64,000 nt of DNA from Candidatus Villigracilis saccharophilus (GCA_016709305.1 JADJNA010000047.1:186001-250000); one strand, 5' to 3'; counted from the stretch's first letter, positions 29,855 to 39,681 are shown. Notes: a model not told the origin generated them from the letters alone. Translations and numbers: made by a program.

Positions 29855-30060
29855 TTTTTTATCCTTTTTATCTGAAAGACAGTTTGGGTTGATTGAAATC
29901 ATTAAGGAATTCATTATTTTTTTTATGGGCAGGCTCCTTGTTCTGAAATTGAATTGACCTTATATTTAAAAAATTAATAACAACATAAACCGACAAACCT
30001 TATTTTTGGACAATTCATGTCTTGTTTGAGATATATTATCTGCAAACCCCCATACGCAAT

Positions 30061-30123
30061 ACGGGCAAAGGGAGTAACTCCCCGCCCAACTTTGGTCTTT
30101 TAGTTATCAGACCTTGGTCTGAA
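30061..30123 (-). promoter_or_regulatory. Conserved compound operator upstream of the peroxidase gene (site 1)
   Basis: Read on the minus strand: palindrome TCAGACCAAGGTCTGA, 7 bases, half-site AGACCAAAGTTGGG, then TTTGCCCGTATTG about 20 bases on. The same three blocks in the same order and near-identical spacing occur at 39589-39650 and 40235-40300. An AT-rich -10-like sequence (ATAATATAT) lies about 25 bases further downstream. The distance to the peroxidase start (29854) is about 200 bases, leaving a long leader. Confidence 0.72.
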
Positions 30124-30519
30124 GGTACGTACTGATAATTCCTAAATAAAGTAAACTATAGAGATGGGCAAAAACCACCATCTTGTTGCCCAGAACGAGC
30201 GGTTTTCATCGACCGGCACACCGCCCTGCGTTCCCTGGCACCGCCCCAGGGGGTGTTTTGAGGGCAAAACTGCAGCTCAGCATGACATACTTTCGTTATA
30301 CATTATTGACGGCATCACGCGATGACGGGTAAAGCCGCAAACGGCCCTGCCATGACACTTTTTTTATCCAATGAAATTGACCTTGAAAAGTGACTAATTT
30401 ATGAGTTGGTGTTCTTTGGAATACACAGGCGCTGGCGGGGTCTCCGCTTTTTCGTTTTGCCCTTGTGACGAAAATTTAGAGCACCTTGGAGCTTTCGGAC
30501 GACCCAGGTCTTGTTCCAA
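30124..30519. other. Non-coding spacer
   Basis: Between the peroxidase promoter element and the corrupted repeat DNA. I see no open frame with family features, no RNA gene and no clear hairpin terminator. It should contain the true 3' end of the MCO-B gene or its terminator, but sequence quality seems too poor to locate either. Confidence 0.4.
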
Positions 30520-32203
30520 ACGGAACCGGGCGTATACCGCGTCCTCCGCCAGTAATGGTCGCGGTGCCGCCACATCAGGCGTGATCGGTCGCCGGTTTTG
30601 CCGCGACCGTCACCCAGCCCGGATTGCGCGTATTGCCTGTTGCCGTGGCCGTCACACTACAGGTCGTACGCTCCTGCGCTCCCCAAAGCCACCACTCAGC
30701 CCGTCGTCAGAATGAAATCCAAACCACCCGCATTCAAAACCGCCTCGGAGAACGTGACTGTGTACACAACCGCATTCCAGATTGGTTGTGCCTGGATCAC
30801 GCCAGTGATCGACGTCACCGTGGGTATGGTCTTATCCACATCAAGCACCTGACCAGCTGTATACGGACGTCCCCAGGGCATTGCCGGCGCACATCATTGA
30901 TGGTCGCGGTGTTACGCACATCCAATCAGATCGTGCCATTGCCTGTGCCCGTGAGAACCGTCAGGCGGGTCGCACTGTGCCGCTCACTCCGAAGATCGAA
31001 GCACCTGTCACTCCGCCACCAGTCGTCGAAAGTCCAGGTAACTCCCGTTGTCCAGAACCGCCTCCGTCCTGGTTACCGTATACACAACCCATCGAGATGT
31101 GAGGGCGCTGGACACAGATTGTGACGCAGTGATCGACTCAGCGTGGGTATGGTCTTATCGCTTCAAACGGGAACCCGGCAGTATACGGACCGCCAATGCA
31201 TTGCCAGCCACGTCATTGATGGTCGCCAGGTGTTACGCACATCAATCACCGTTGTGCCATTGCCCGTGCCCCTGAGACCGTCACGGCAGGTATTACGTGT
31301 TGCTGTCGCCGCTCACTCCAAAATCAGCACCTAGGTCCTCCCGCCCGCAGTCGTCAAGAAATCAAACTACCCGCATTCAGAACCGCCTCGGAGAACGTTG
31401 ACTGTATTCACGGCCCGAATTCCTATTCGTCGGGTTGGCATTCGCCCGCGTGGATCGAGTACGCCACCAGTAGACTGGTCTTTCCGCATCCGTTGTACGG
31501 ACCAGCGGTGTGCCCCCACAAAGGCATTGCACCGGCCACATGTTGATGGTCCGCTCGTTGCCGACATCATCGGCGTAACACGCCGTGTGCCGTGCCCGTG
31601 ACCCGGTCCACTACGGGTAGTACCCGCTCACGTACCAATACATCGAACGTGCGCTGCGCTGGTTGTCCAGGGCAAAATCTGCTCCCCAACAAACCTGACA
31701 AGCTCTGAGAACGGCGATGCCTACTGAGTTTAAGTTGGTGGTGCTCAGGTTACTTACCGCCTCAATCGTGTCACTGAGGGAATGGTCTTATCAATTGTAA
31801 AGGCCTGGCCTGCAATATACGGACCGACCAATGCATTTCCGACCACATCATCGATCGAACACGTTCAAGAATATCAGCGTTCCATTGACTTACCTGTGTC
31901 GCTATTACACCAATCACAGTCCGGGTAGCGCCTGATCCGTTCACACTGGTGATTGAAGCTCCACTAATGGTCCTGAAGTATTCAAATTGAAATCTGCAGA
32001 ATCTACACTTGTCACCGCTTCTGAGAAGGTAACCTGGAAACTAATTGTGGCTTGGTTCGTGTTCTCTGTCACCGGGTTGATCCGCACACTCGACACTACT
32101 GATGGAGCATCCTTATCGATCGTATAACTTTCACCAGATGAAGTTCCCGTTGCCAACACCTGTCCCACCCAACAGATTGCCACCCGAGTCAAGAATGCTA
32201 TCA
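30520..32203 (-). pseudogene. Corrupted Ig-like repeat array, C-terminal continuation of MCO-B
   Basis: Fragments of the Ig-like repeat appear on the minus strand in constantly changing frames: VDKTIPTVTSITGV...VVYTVTFSEAVLNAGGLDFILTTG (30696-30850), SYTIDKDAPSVVSSVRINP and ISFQVTFSEAVTSVDSADFNLNTSG (31960-32130), and ASVTSVTGTGAARTVTVNTGTGSGTLRLDVTDDDSI (32210-32310). Between 30520 and 31950 indels and substitutions occur every 20-60 bases. Stretches such as 30700-30880 remain close to 24515-24690 in the peroxidase gene. Either a decayed array or an unpolished consensus of a repeat. No protein can be read reliably here. Confidence 0.7.
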
Positions 32204-35200
32204 TCATCCGTTACGTCCAAACGCAGCGTACCGCTGCCTGTGCCGGTATTCACAGTAACAGTGCGGGCTGCGCCTGTCCCAGTCACGCTGGTGACCGAAG
32301 CGCCGATGACAGTGGGGTTCCAAATTGAAGTCCAATTCATCAACACCAGTTACGGCCTCAGAGAAGGTGACAATAAAGCTGACCGAGCCAAGCGCTGTTG
32401 GGTCAGCGTTAAGGCGGGTAGTCGAGACTACAGTTGGCGGCGTTGTGTCCAGATAAGTGAACTCATCAGCCACACTTGCAGTGCTGGATTGACCAGCAAC
32501 AGTTACGATCACATCCACAATACCGACAGAAGCGGATGGAGTTTCGGCGGAACAAAGTGTGAGACTGCTGCAAGATACGTTCGTAGCGGCATCGCCGCCG
32601 AATGTAATCGTGGTTGCCCCGGGTGTTATATCAAAATTTGTACCGGAGATCGCAACGACTGTGCCGCCATTTGTGGAGCCGGAGTTGGGGGTAATTCCGG
32701 TCACTGAAGGCACAGGGGACACATAAGTGAATCTATCATTGCTATTGACAGCGCTGACCTGCCCATAAACATTCACAGTCACATCAACCATACCCGTTCC
32801 AGCCGGGCTGGTGGCGACACATCTTGTAGTGCTGCTGCAGGAAACATTCGTCGCGGCATTCGCACCAAACTTAATGACCGTGCCGGTCGTGCTGAAATTG
32901 AGGCCATTGATGGTGACCGATGTGCCGCCGGCAACCGGTCCAGTGGACGGGCTGATACTGGTCACGCTCGGGGGCGGAGTCTGAATAAGACACCTCGTTC
33001 CCGCCACACCGCCAGTGGAACATGTATTGGGCAATACCCTGAAGATGCCCCACATGCCGGCCTGGGTAAATGGGCGGCGAATATCGCCGTAGAAGTAATC
33101 ACCCGGCGCTTGTGATACGCCGCCAGCACCGCCGGATACTTTAATATCGATCTTTTCCCATGGACCGACCGCGCGGCTCTGCCACTGACTCGAGTTGTAG
33201 ATGTACATATCACCGGGCCAGGACATACCGCCAAGATTGAAGACATGCAACTGCTCACTGCCTGGCGCGCCAAGAACATGCACCTTGACCGGGTCGCCGG
33301 CATAGGCCTTCAAGATCGGGGTGGTTGGGTCTCCATTCACTAACGAGCTGAACATATCCGCATTATCAACACGGCCCAGGACCTGACGATAGTTGATCAG
33401 CGCAGGCCCGCTCACATCTTCCGGATAAGGCATCTCATTCTGGCCAATGACCGGGTCCTGATCTGCCAGGATGAGGGTAAAGTCGCGGTAGGGAGGCTGA
33501 CCGGGCACGAAGACGTCAACTAGCGCGCCCTTATCCGTCAGGAAGCCGTTGGAATTCTTAAAGGTGGCACCCGCCGGAGCGACAACCATTGCGCCATACA
33601 GCCCATCAAAACCGGAATTATCGCCGCCAAAATCAGAGATCATGACACTTTCAAGTTTATGCGTATCTGCATAATAGGTGTAGGTGCGGGTTTGTCCCGG
33701 GGCAATGGTTTGATCGGAGTTAAAGCCAATGTTAATACCGCTGGAATTCATATCCCGCAGTAAACCGCCAAGGTGGAATGATGCCCTGGCTGTGGCGCGT
33801 TGATTGGTAAGGGTTACGTTCACGCACTCCCCGGCAGCCACATGCAGGACCAGAGGTTCAGGGAACTTGGTCTTGTTCAAGACAGCAGCGACATCTGTGG
33901 TCGGGACAAAGGCAGCCAAACGACCCTTGTCACCGCCGCCAGCCGCCGTAGTGGGCAACTCAACCGCGCTGATGTTAAAGTTATGGAGCGGCGCGCCAAT
34001 GGGGCAGATCGCTTTCGGAGCGGGAATACTACCAAGACCCGGTAATGGCTGGAGGTTCCCCACCGCGCTGGGTAGCACGCGGAGAATGCCCCATGCTCCG
34101 CTCTGAAAGCGGCGGTTCTCCCCGTCATGATAGATGTAATCGCCGGGAATATGGTTCGGTCCGCCTGCACCGCCTTCCAGAACCAATGTGTATTTTTCAG
34201 ACACTGTCGAATGGAATGCATCGATCGGGCTGGAAGAGATACCCAGGGCATTGGTAAAGCGCGGCTCCCAGAAGGTACGATGTCCTTCAATTCGCAAGAC
34301 ATTGGTGCCCTGCCCAACATTGATATTTCGGATCACAACCGGGTCGCCGGCGTAGGCGCGGAATATCGGCGTGAACGGATCTCCCTGCGGACTATTGGAA
34401 CTAAACCTTAAGGCTGGGTCGAGACTGCGATCCGCCCAGGGCTCGGCGCGCAGGTTAAGAGTTGCCTCAACAGGTGTGTGATCATTGATCGTCCACAGCA
34501 CGAACTCACGGAAACTGCCGTCAATCACGCCCGGGATCAAAGGATTATTCGTATGAATATCCGCGATCGCGCCGGATTTGATCTGCGCACCAGTGACTGG
34601 ATCATGGTACGTGGAGCCTTCAGGCTCGATCACCAATTGTCCAACCATGCCGTGACTCCAGCCATGAACACCGTTGACATGGTCGTGGAAGAATACATTA
34701 TCGAGTTCGACATCCGGAAACCAGCGATATTGAACGAACTCTGTGCCAGCCCATTCATTAATGGAATGAGAATTATTAACCGGCTGACTAATTGTCACGG
34801 TTGAGGCCAGCGTATTGATCGAAGTGATCTGACGGATCTCAATCCCATCCGTGCCCAGGCCTATACCGATCCAAACACCGGGCTGGAACTTGGTCACATT
34901 GGTTAGCGCCAAAACAGTATCACCAGGATTTACCGCATCGGTCAACTGCGGGTCAACAATCTTATACGGGCGGACGGACTGCTCAAACGAGAAACCCGAG
35001 ATCACACCATCAGACGCCTGTGTATCAAATTGCACATGGTGGATATGAATGTTGGAGTTGGAGAACGGAACTTCATTGCCTCCATCGGTGAGTTCGCTCA
35101 CATAGGTTACCGCAAGACAGTCGCCGATATTGCCGCGAATGGCAAGCAATTCACGCAGGTCCAGATCGGCATATATATTATCTTTGTCTTCAGCCAGAGC

Positions 35201-35884
35201 GAAGAGAGCGCCGCCCAGGTCGGTTTGACCCGCCCTGGTGATCTGGATCGGCACCCCTATGCCGACAATGTTAAAGGTTTGCAATGCCGCGCCAGCCGGA
35301 CAGATCGCATCAGAGCGATTCGCCCACGGATCAATGGGTTCTGTACTGGTCGAGCCAAACGGGATGACAGGTACGGGAGCTGCGTTTCCCAACTCACCAA
35401 GATATGGCGCTCCAGAGTGACCGTTCGGAGAGAAAGGCGGGCGTTTGCCAATGTGCGGACGCAGGAGCGGAAAGGCGGGACGTCCCGTGTCCGGATTGAA
35501 CAGGATCTTTGGTCTGTCGCCAATATAACCACCGCTATTAAAGTCAACTCCATTCATGGATATCTGCTGATCAACGATCAACGCGGATGGACGACCAGGT
35601 ACAACATTGGCATAATCCGGCCAGGGGTCACCCAGCAGTGGTCCACTTGGAATGGTATATAAACTATCCGGTTCGCCAAGATACAGCCCTGTCCCGGGAT
35701 CAACCGTCCAATCCCAGACGGATGCGTCATGATCGGCTGTATCTCCCGTAAGCACATTAATATCCTTGGTCACACCCTGTGTCGGGAGCTGCGGGCGGAT
35801 CCAGGCATCGAGATTTTGAGCATTGATCGTTTGACCGTTAATGGTACTGCCGATCAGTCCCGACGAATCAACAGCCACAGGCAT
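32204..35884 (-). CDS. MCO-B second half: cupredoxin domains with N-type copper motifs, IPT/TIG domains and Ig-like repeat
   Basis: In the same frame as the gene before it, separated only by one TGA. It has no signal peptide (MPVAVDSSGLIGSTING) and no ribosome-binding site before its ATG, so it is probably not an independent gene. It carries SNIHIHHVQFD (35035-35055) and FFHDHVNGVHGWSHG (34674-34696), the two HxH motifs normally found at the N terminus of multicopper oxidases. Four degenerate cupredoxin domains follow (FHLGGLL, HVFNLGGMSW, DYFYGD...GMWGIFRVLP), lacking copper ligands. Then come two IPT/TIG domains (SVTSISPSTGPVAGGTSVTI; VTGITPNSGSTNGGTVV) and the start of the Ig-like array, which degenerates after about 32330. 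Confidence 0.88.
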   Translation of the reverse strand: MPVAVDSSGLIGSTINGQTINAQNLDAWIRPQLPTQGVTKDINVLTGDTADHDASVWDWTVDPGTGLYLGEPDSLYTIPSGPLLGDPWPDYANVVPGRPSALIVDQQISMNGVDFNSGGYIGDRPKILFNPDTGRPAFPLLRPHIGKRPPFSPNGHSGAPYLGELGNAAPVPVIPFGSTSTEPIDPWANRSDAICPAGAALQTFNIVGIGVPIQITRAGQTDLGGALFALAEDKDNIYADLDLRELLAIRGNIGDCLAVTYVSELTDGGNEVPFSNSNIHIHHVQFDTQASDGVISGFSFEQSVRPYKIVDPQLTDAVNPGDTVLALTNVTKFQPGVWIGIGLGTDGIEIRQITSINTLASTVTISQPVNNSHSINEWAGTEFVQYRWFPDVELDNVFFHDHVNGVHGWSHGMVGQLVIEPEGSTYHDPVTGAQIKSGAIADIHTNNPLIPGVIDGSFREFVLWTINDHTPVEATLNLRAEPWADRSLDPALRFSSNSPQGDPFTPIFRAYAGDPVVIRNINVGQGTNVLRIEGHRTFWEPRFTNALGISSSPIDAFHSTVSEKYTLVLEGGAGGPNHIPGDYIYHDGENRRFQSGAWGILRVLPSAVGNLQPLPGLGSIPAPKAICPIGAPLHNFNISAVELPTTAAGGGDKGRLAAFVPTTDVAAVLNKTKFPEPLVLHVAAGECVNVTLTNQRATARASFHLGGLLRDMNSSGINIGFNSDQTIAPGQTRTYTYYADTHKLESVMISDFGGDNSGFDGLYGAMVVAPAGATFKNSNGFLTDKGALVDVFVPGQPPYRDFTLILADQDPVIGQNEMPYPEDVSGPALINYRQVLGRVDNADMFSSLVNGDPTTPILKAYAGDPVKVHVLGAPGSEQLHVFNLGGMSWPGDMYIYNSSQWQSRAVGPWEKIDIKVSGGAGGVSQAPGDYFYGDIRRPFTQAGMWGIFRVLPNTCSTGGVAGTRCLIQTPPPSVTSISPSTGPVAGGTSVTINGLNFSTTGTVIKFGANAATNVSCSSTTRCVATSPAGTGMVDVTVNVYGQVSAVNSNDRFTYVSPVPSVTGITPNSGSTNGGTVVAISGTNFDITPGATTITFGGDAATNVSCSSLTLCSAETPSASVGIVDVIVTVAGQSSTASVADEFTYLDTTPPTVVSTTRLNADPTALGSVSFIVTFSEAVTGVDELDFNLEPHCHRRFGHQRDWDRRSPHCYCEYRHRQRYAAFGRNG

Positions 35885-35899
35885 CGGAGTTCGGTCAGG

Positions 35900-38284
35900 T
35901 CATGGCATAAGGTCAGGCTGCAGGGTATCGAACACACGCCAATAGCCCCACATCCCGCCAAAATAGTGATGGGCAATATGGCAGTGGAAGAGGAATTCAC
36001 CTGCGCCTAATTGTCCGCCGCCCGCACCGTTTTCGATCTCCAGATTGAACGCTTCGCCGGGTCCCATGGACTGCGAATCAAGCCGCGCCGATTGAGATTC
36101 GATATCAACCGGCCACTTGTTGATGCCTGTATGACCATAATCATAAGCAGGGTCTGCCAGAGGGTTGAAACGCCAGCGGACGCTGCCACCATGCAGATGG
36201 AACACATGGAATACTTCGCTGCCACCGTGTACCAGGCGGATCTTGGTCGGGTCACCCAAATATCCACGCGGGATGACGTTGGTCGTATCGCCAAAAGTAT
36301 AGGAACCATACACGACAGATTTTTGTTCGGGAGCATACTCAAGACGATCCATGAAAGGTTCGGAGCGATAGTTGATGGCGCGGGAACCAGGACGGTAGGC
36401 ATGTGTAAGAGGATCAATGACCGGCAGCGTCGCGCCAGTAATATCGACCGGGACGTTGGTTTCATTTTCATTGCCGATCTCGTGATAGACCTGAACATTC
36501 TCACGGAAGGCTGCCCTGCCATTCCCCGGAATAATGTCCGCTTCCCAACCGGATAACTGCGGCTGTCCGGTGGTCGGGTTGAGATAGATGGAACCGGGCG
36601 GTTCTACATTTAATGTGCCGAATAATCCGTGCGCTACAGCCTGGCGATTGCCGGGTCCTGGATGAATATAGTGCGCCCCTTCGAGGGTGGGGTCATTGGG
36701 AATCCAATAGGTATAGGTAATGGTTCCACCATTTGCAACAGCCGACGATGGGTTGTTGCCGATGGCATCGCCCGAAGAGTCAGTCTGAAAAGCCAGACCA
36801 TCAATGTGGATGCCATATATGTTGGTCGTGGTAGCAGAACCGACCGCGGCGCTGGCATTGTTGGTAAAATTAATGACCACACAATCGCCCATATTGGCGC
36901 GGATCGCCAGCGGCTGAATCGGGTCATCACGCAAGCCGATCGAAAGTCCATTTGGTCCCAAAGCTTCCTGGGCACGCACCGCAGGGATGACGCTGTCTAG
37001 CACATACATGTGCGCGTTCGGATCGTGAACTCCAAAACGATCAAGCCACATGGTGACGTCAATTGCCGAGACATCGAAGGTTTTTACTGGAGCACTCCCG
37101 GGACAGGTGCCTGGACCGGCAGCGAAAACCGAAGCGCCATTTGCCAATCCGAGAAGTGACGGGATCATAACAACAGCCAGGCTGAGAGAGGTGAATTGAC
37201 GCCCCAACTTTGCGTATGGAACCTGCCATGGTAGAGGCTGCATGGGCTGAACTGTCCACAGGCTGCCTTTTAAAAGAAAATAAACGAATGCGGCAAGCAC
37301 AAGATTTATGGGCAATGAAAGCAACGATTGGTATCCCCAATGACCGAGCTGGGATAATTCCCTGCCCCCGATCTGATGATGCGTGCCCGACCAGATATTT
37401 AAGATCGTGTCGCTCAGGCCTAAAGCAATACTGCCGATCAAAGCCACCAATGAGATGACGAGCGCGCTTCCCAATAATTTGGAAGCAGTTTCGCCATAAT
37501 GATCAAGCAACAGCCGGGAAGTACGCAGCGCTATAACAACAGCCAAAATGACCAGAGGCAGGTTCATACCCGCAGATTGCAGCCAGCCGGCACCGCTTGC
37601 GGCATTGAATATGGTTAACCATAAATTTCCGCCAAAAACAATGATGATGGAAAATATAACAACAGCGGAGGGAAGGATTCTGGCATTTTTTATGACAGCG
37701 GAAGCCGGCACCTTGATAGTTTTCACTTCCAGATTGGTCTCAAATATTTTTTCGATCTCGCTCGAAGTGAGGATCATCAAAACCGTGATCCCCATAGCGG
37801 CGGCAAACAGGCTGACGCCATCTTTCAGCATTACATAAAAACGGGCAACTTGAAAATCTGAAAAATTGCGGAACAATGAATCCACTATTTGAAAGCTGGT
37901 GGAGTTAATGGTGCGGCAAATGCTGACCTCAAGCGCAAAATCATTTCCAAGGCCGGTCCGCAGGCTGGGATTGCTTTCGATCACAACCATAGCCAGCGCG
38001 GACAAAACGCCCACAAACACAACCGAGAGCGAGGTTTGTGCCAGCGGCGGCATCCTGCCATTGGACAACCTGCCCAACCATTGCGCGGCGGCAGTGCCGA
38101 TCAAGACCGCCAGCAAGACTGGAAGCAGGACAATAACGGAGTCACGCAACCATGACAGCATCGGTTCAGAGCCCATCATTCCATAGCTGTGCCCGATCCG
38201 ATGCCATACGTTAAGCCATAAAACGCCACCGTAGGCGATCAAAAAAGCGAGCAGAAATTTTTTGGAAGTAGAATTAATTTTCAT
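35900..38284 (-). CDS. MCO-B first half: polytopic membrane domain fused to multicopper oxidase domains
   Basis: 794 aa. Residues 1-390 contain about nine hydrophobic segments. The first three (LLAFLIAYGGVLWLNVWHRIGHS, WLRDSVIVLLPVLLAVLIGT, LSVVFVGVLSALAMVV) match the small membrane protein encoded at 39016-39519. From about residue 400 cupredoxin domains follow. The motifs present are HVFHLHGGSVRW (near 36180-36205) and FHCHIAHHYFGGMWGYWRV (35950-35990), the pair that is C-terminal in ordinary MCOs. Its own early motifs are degenerate (GIHIDGLAF, HYIHPGPG). The trinuclear centre is therefore complete only with the part after the TGA at 35900-35902. This CD-AB motif order is, from memory, that of MnxG-type Mn oxidases. 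Confidence 0.88.
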   Translation of the reverse strand: MKINSTSKKFLLAFLIAYGGVLWLNVWHRIGHSYGMMGSEPMLSWLRDSVIVLLPVLLAVLIGTAAAQWLGRLSNGRMPPLAQTSLSVVFVGVLSALAMVVIESNPSLRTGLGNDFALEVSICRTINSTSFQIVDSLFRNFSDFQVARFYVMLKDGVSLFAAAMGITVLMILTSSEIEKIFETNLEVKTIKVPASAVIKNARILPSAVVIFSIIIVFGGNLWLTIFNAASGAGWLQSAGMNLPLVILAVVIALRTSRLLLDHYGETASKLLGSALVISLVALIGSIALGLSDTILNIWSGTHHQIGGRELSQLGHWGYQSLLSLPINLVLAAFVYFLLKGSLWTVQPMQPLPWQVPYAKLGRQFTSLSLAVVMIPSLLGLANGASVFAAGPGTCPGSAPVKTFDVSAIDVTMWLDRFGVHDPNAHMYVLDSVIPAVRAQEALGPNGLSIGLRDDPIQPLAIRANMGDCVVINFTNNASAAVGSATTTNIYGIHIDGLAFQTDSSGDAIGNNPSSAVANGGTITYTYWIPNDPTLEGAHYIHPGPGNRQAVAHGLFGTLNVEPPGSIYLNPTTGQPQLSGWEADIIPGNGRAAFRENVQVYHEIGNENETNVPVDITGATLPVIDPLTHAYRPGSRAINYRSEPFMDRLEYAPEQKSVVYGSYTFGDTTNVIPRGYLGDPTKIRLVHGGSEVFHVFHLHGGSVRWRFNPLADPAYDYGHTGINKWPVDIESQSARLDSQSMGPGEAFNLEIENGAGGGQLGAGEFLFHCHIAHHYFGGMWGYWRVFDTLQPDLMP

Positions 38285-38329
38285 ATTTTCTCCAACAAGT
38301 CATTCAAAAAAATAATTTAACCCGATCGA

Positions 38330-38953
38330 TCAATGTACGTCTTTCATTTCTTCTTCAGACACAACGTCCACGCCGCCCAGATCTATCTGTACGATCTGCT
38401 CGCTTTTAGGGTCCAGATATTGCAGGGTGTAGCTTGCGCCATCGCGCGGCACAACAAAACTCAAAGTGACGTGAATATTTGAGCGCGGCCTCAATTCACC
38501 GTTACGAATGGTTGCGCCGGAGAGCAGGATCGCATCCTTGCTTTGGGGAGAAACTAAACGAAACTGGTCATCTGGTGCGATGATCACAGGAGCGGTACTC
38601 CTATTGATCAATGCCACGGTGAGCTGGATCTGGACACTATCAGCCATTACCAGGTTTTGGATACCATGGGTCACACCAGCCAGATCTTCGGAGGTCAGAC
38701 CGATCAGGTCGTCTGCCGCCGAAACGATGATCGTTCCAAAGCTGGTAGACGCGGGCTGATTGATGGAATAAATCTCACTAAAGGCTGAAGTCTCAATGGT
38801 CAAGGATTGGTAACCCAACACTACTCCCAGGCCGGCCAGGACAATAATCAAACCTATCAATAAGCTCAACGGCTGGAATTTGCGAACCGGGAAATCTTTT
38901 TGAGCAGGCAGATGGGTTTTATCGCTTGCAAAAACTGTTTTACTTATATTCAT
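38330..38953 (-). CDS. Single-pass membrane protein with extracytoplasmic beta domain (DUF4352-like)
   Basis: 207 aa. A cytoplasmic tail of about 28 residues leads to one membrane helix (PLSLLIGLIIVLAGLGVVLGY). The extracytoplasmic domain of predicted beta structure has alternating strands such as VQIQLTVALINRSTAPVIIAPDDQFRLVSP and IHVTLSFVVPRDGASYTLQYLD, the pattern of DUF4352-type immunoglobulin-like modules. No Cys, and no Met- or His-rich copper site is obvious, although the C terminus ends DVH. It lies 45 bases upstream of MCO-B in the same operon, so it may assist assembly or anchoring of the oxidase. Confidence 0.62.
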   Translation of the reverse strand: MNISKTVFASDKTHLPAQKDFPVRKFQPLSLLIGLIIVLAGLGVVLGYQSLTIETSAFSEIYSINQPASTSFGTIIVSAADDLIGLTSEDLAGVTHGIQNLVMADSVQIQLTVALINRSTAPVIIAPDDQFRLVSPQSKDAILLSGATIRNGELRPRSNIHVTLSFVVPRDGASYTLQYLDPKSEQIVQIDLGGVDVVSEEEMKDVH

Positions 38954-39015
38954 TGTGAAGTCCTTTTATGAAAAAAAAAAAAAAATAGAAACAACCAAAT
39001 CAGCACACCCTTTAC

Positions 39016-39519
39016 TTATTCAATCCCATTCATCACAAAGACCAGCAACGCAGCGATCCCGGTATTGACCAGCGCGGCCAAGGAACCATCCTTCAACATA
39101 TCAGCGACCAGCGCAGCGCCTTCCTCAAGATGAGCTCCAAAAATGTAGGCATGGACCGGGATGCCTAATGCAAAAGCCGCACCGCTAAACACCCCCACAC
39201 AAACAACAATCAAGGTCAATCGAGCGCGACGAGTCAATCGTCCGTTTGTACGCTGAATCAACCATCGTGAAAAAGCCACAGCCATCAGAACGCCGAAAAA
39301 AATAAAGATCAAGGCCAACGTTGAGTCACGCAGCCAATGCAAGATCGGCGCCAGCTGATGGGATTCGCGCACACCCTCCAGTTCGTGCTGGACATTGACC
39401 CACAATCCACCGCCATATGAAATTGCGATGACAAGGGCAATTATTTTGGGAAAGCTGATCGCCAGGCTGGGCGTAAACTCACCCGCTGTATTCAAATTTA
39501 ATTCGTAACTTTTTGTCAT
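39016..39519 (-). CDS. Small polytopic membrane protein, paralogue of the MCO-B membrane domain
   Basis: 167 aa with four hydrophobic segments (about residues 25-45, 65-90, 100-125 and 145-165). It is clearly related to the first 150 residues of MCO-B: IAISYGGGLWVNVQHELEGVRES with IAYGGVLWLNVWHRIGHSYGM, LHWLRDSTLALIFIFFGVLMAV with LSWLRDSVIVLLPVLLAVLIG, and RLTLIVVCVGVFSGAAFALG with QTSLSVVFVGVLSALAMVV. The shared His, Glu and Arg residues at the helix ends could bind metal or haem, but that is speculation. In Bacillus the MnxE and MnxF subunits are also small membrane proteins beside MnxG; no homology to them is claimed. Confidence 0.65.
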   Translation of the reverse strand: MTKSYELNLNTAGEFTPSLAISFPKIIALVIAISYGGGLWVNVQHELEGVRESHQLAPILHWLRDSTLALIFIFFGVLMAVAFSRWLIQRTNGRLTRRARLTLIVVCVGVFSGAAFALGIPVHAYIFGAHLEEGAALVADMLKDGSLAALVNTGIAALLVFVMNGIE

Positions 39520-39588
39520 GGTTTGGCCTCAATTCAACAAGGGTTGGAATCTCAAAGATTATATTAATTGAGAATGCATCTCCCCATA

Positions 39589-39650
39589 ACGGGCATTGGT
39601 ATTCATTAATACCCAACTTTGGTCTATAAATTTCCGACCTTGGTCGGAAG
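39589..39650 (-). promoter_or_regulatory. Conserved compound operator upstream of the MCO-B operon (site 2)
   Basis: Minus-strand order: TTCCGACC-AA-GGTCGGAA (perfect 8-bp arms, 39633-39650), 7 bases, AGACCAAAGTTGGG, then ATGCCCGTTATG. A TATAAT sequence lies about 23 bases beyond the TGCCCGT block, giving a plausible -10 roughly 30-40 bases before the start of the membrane protein at 39519. It matches sites 1 and 3 in all three blocks. Confidence 0.75.
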
Positions 39651-39681
39651 GCTTTTTTTTGAAAGGATTAATCCCCCTGCT

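Noticed and set aside
35900..35902. TGA as a selenocysteine or reassigned codon
   Set aside because: TGA is used as a normal stop elsewhere (for example the RsbW-like gene, ATGA overlap at 58869), no SECIS-like hairpin is evident, and the position is a linker, not an active site.
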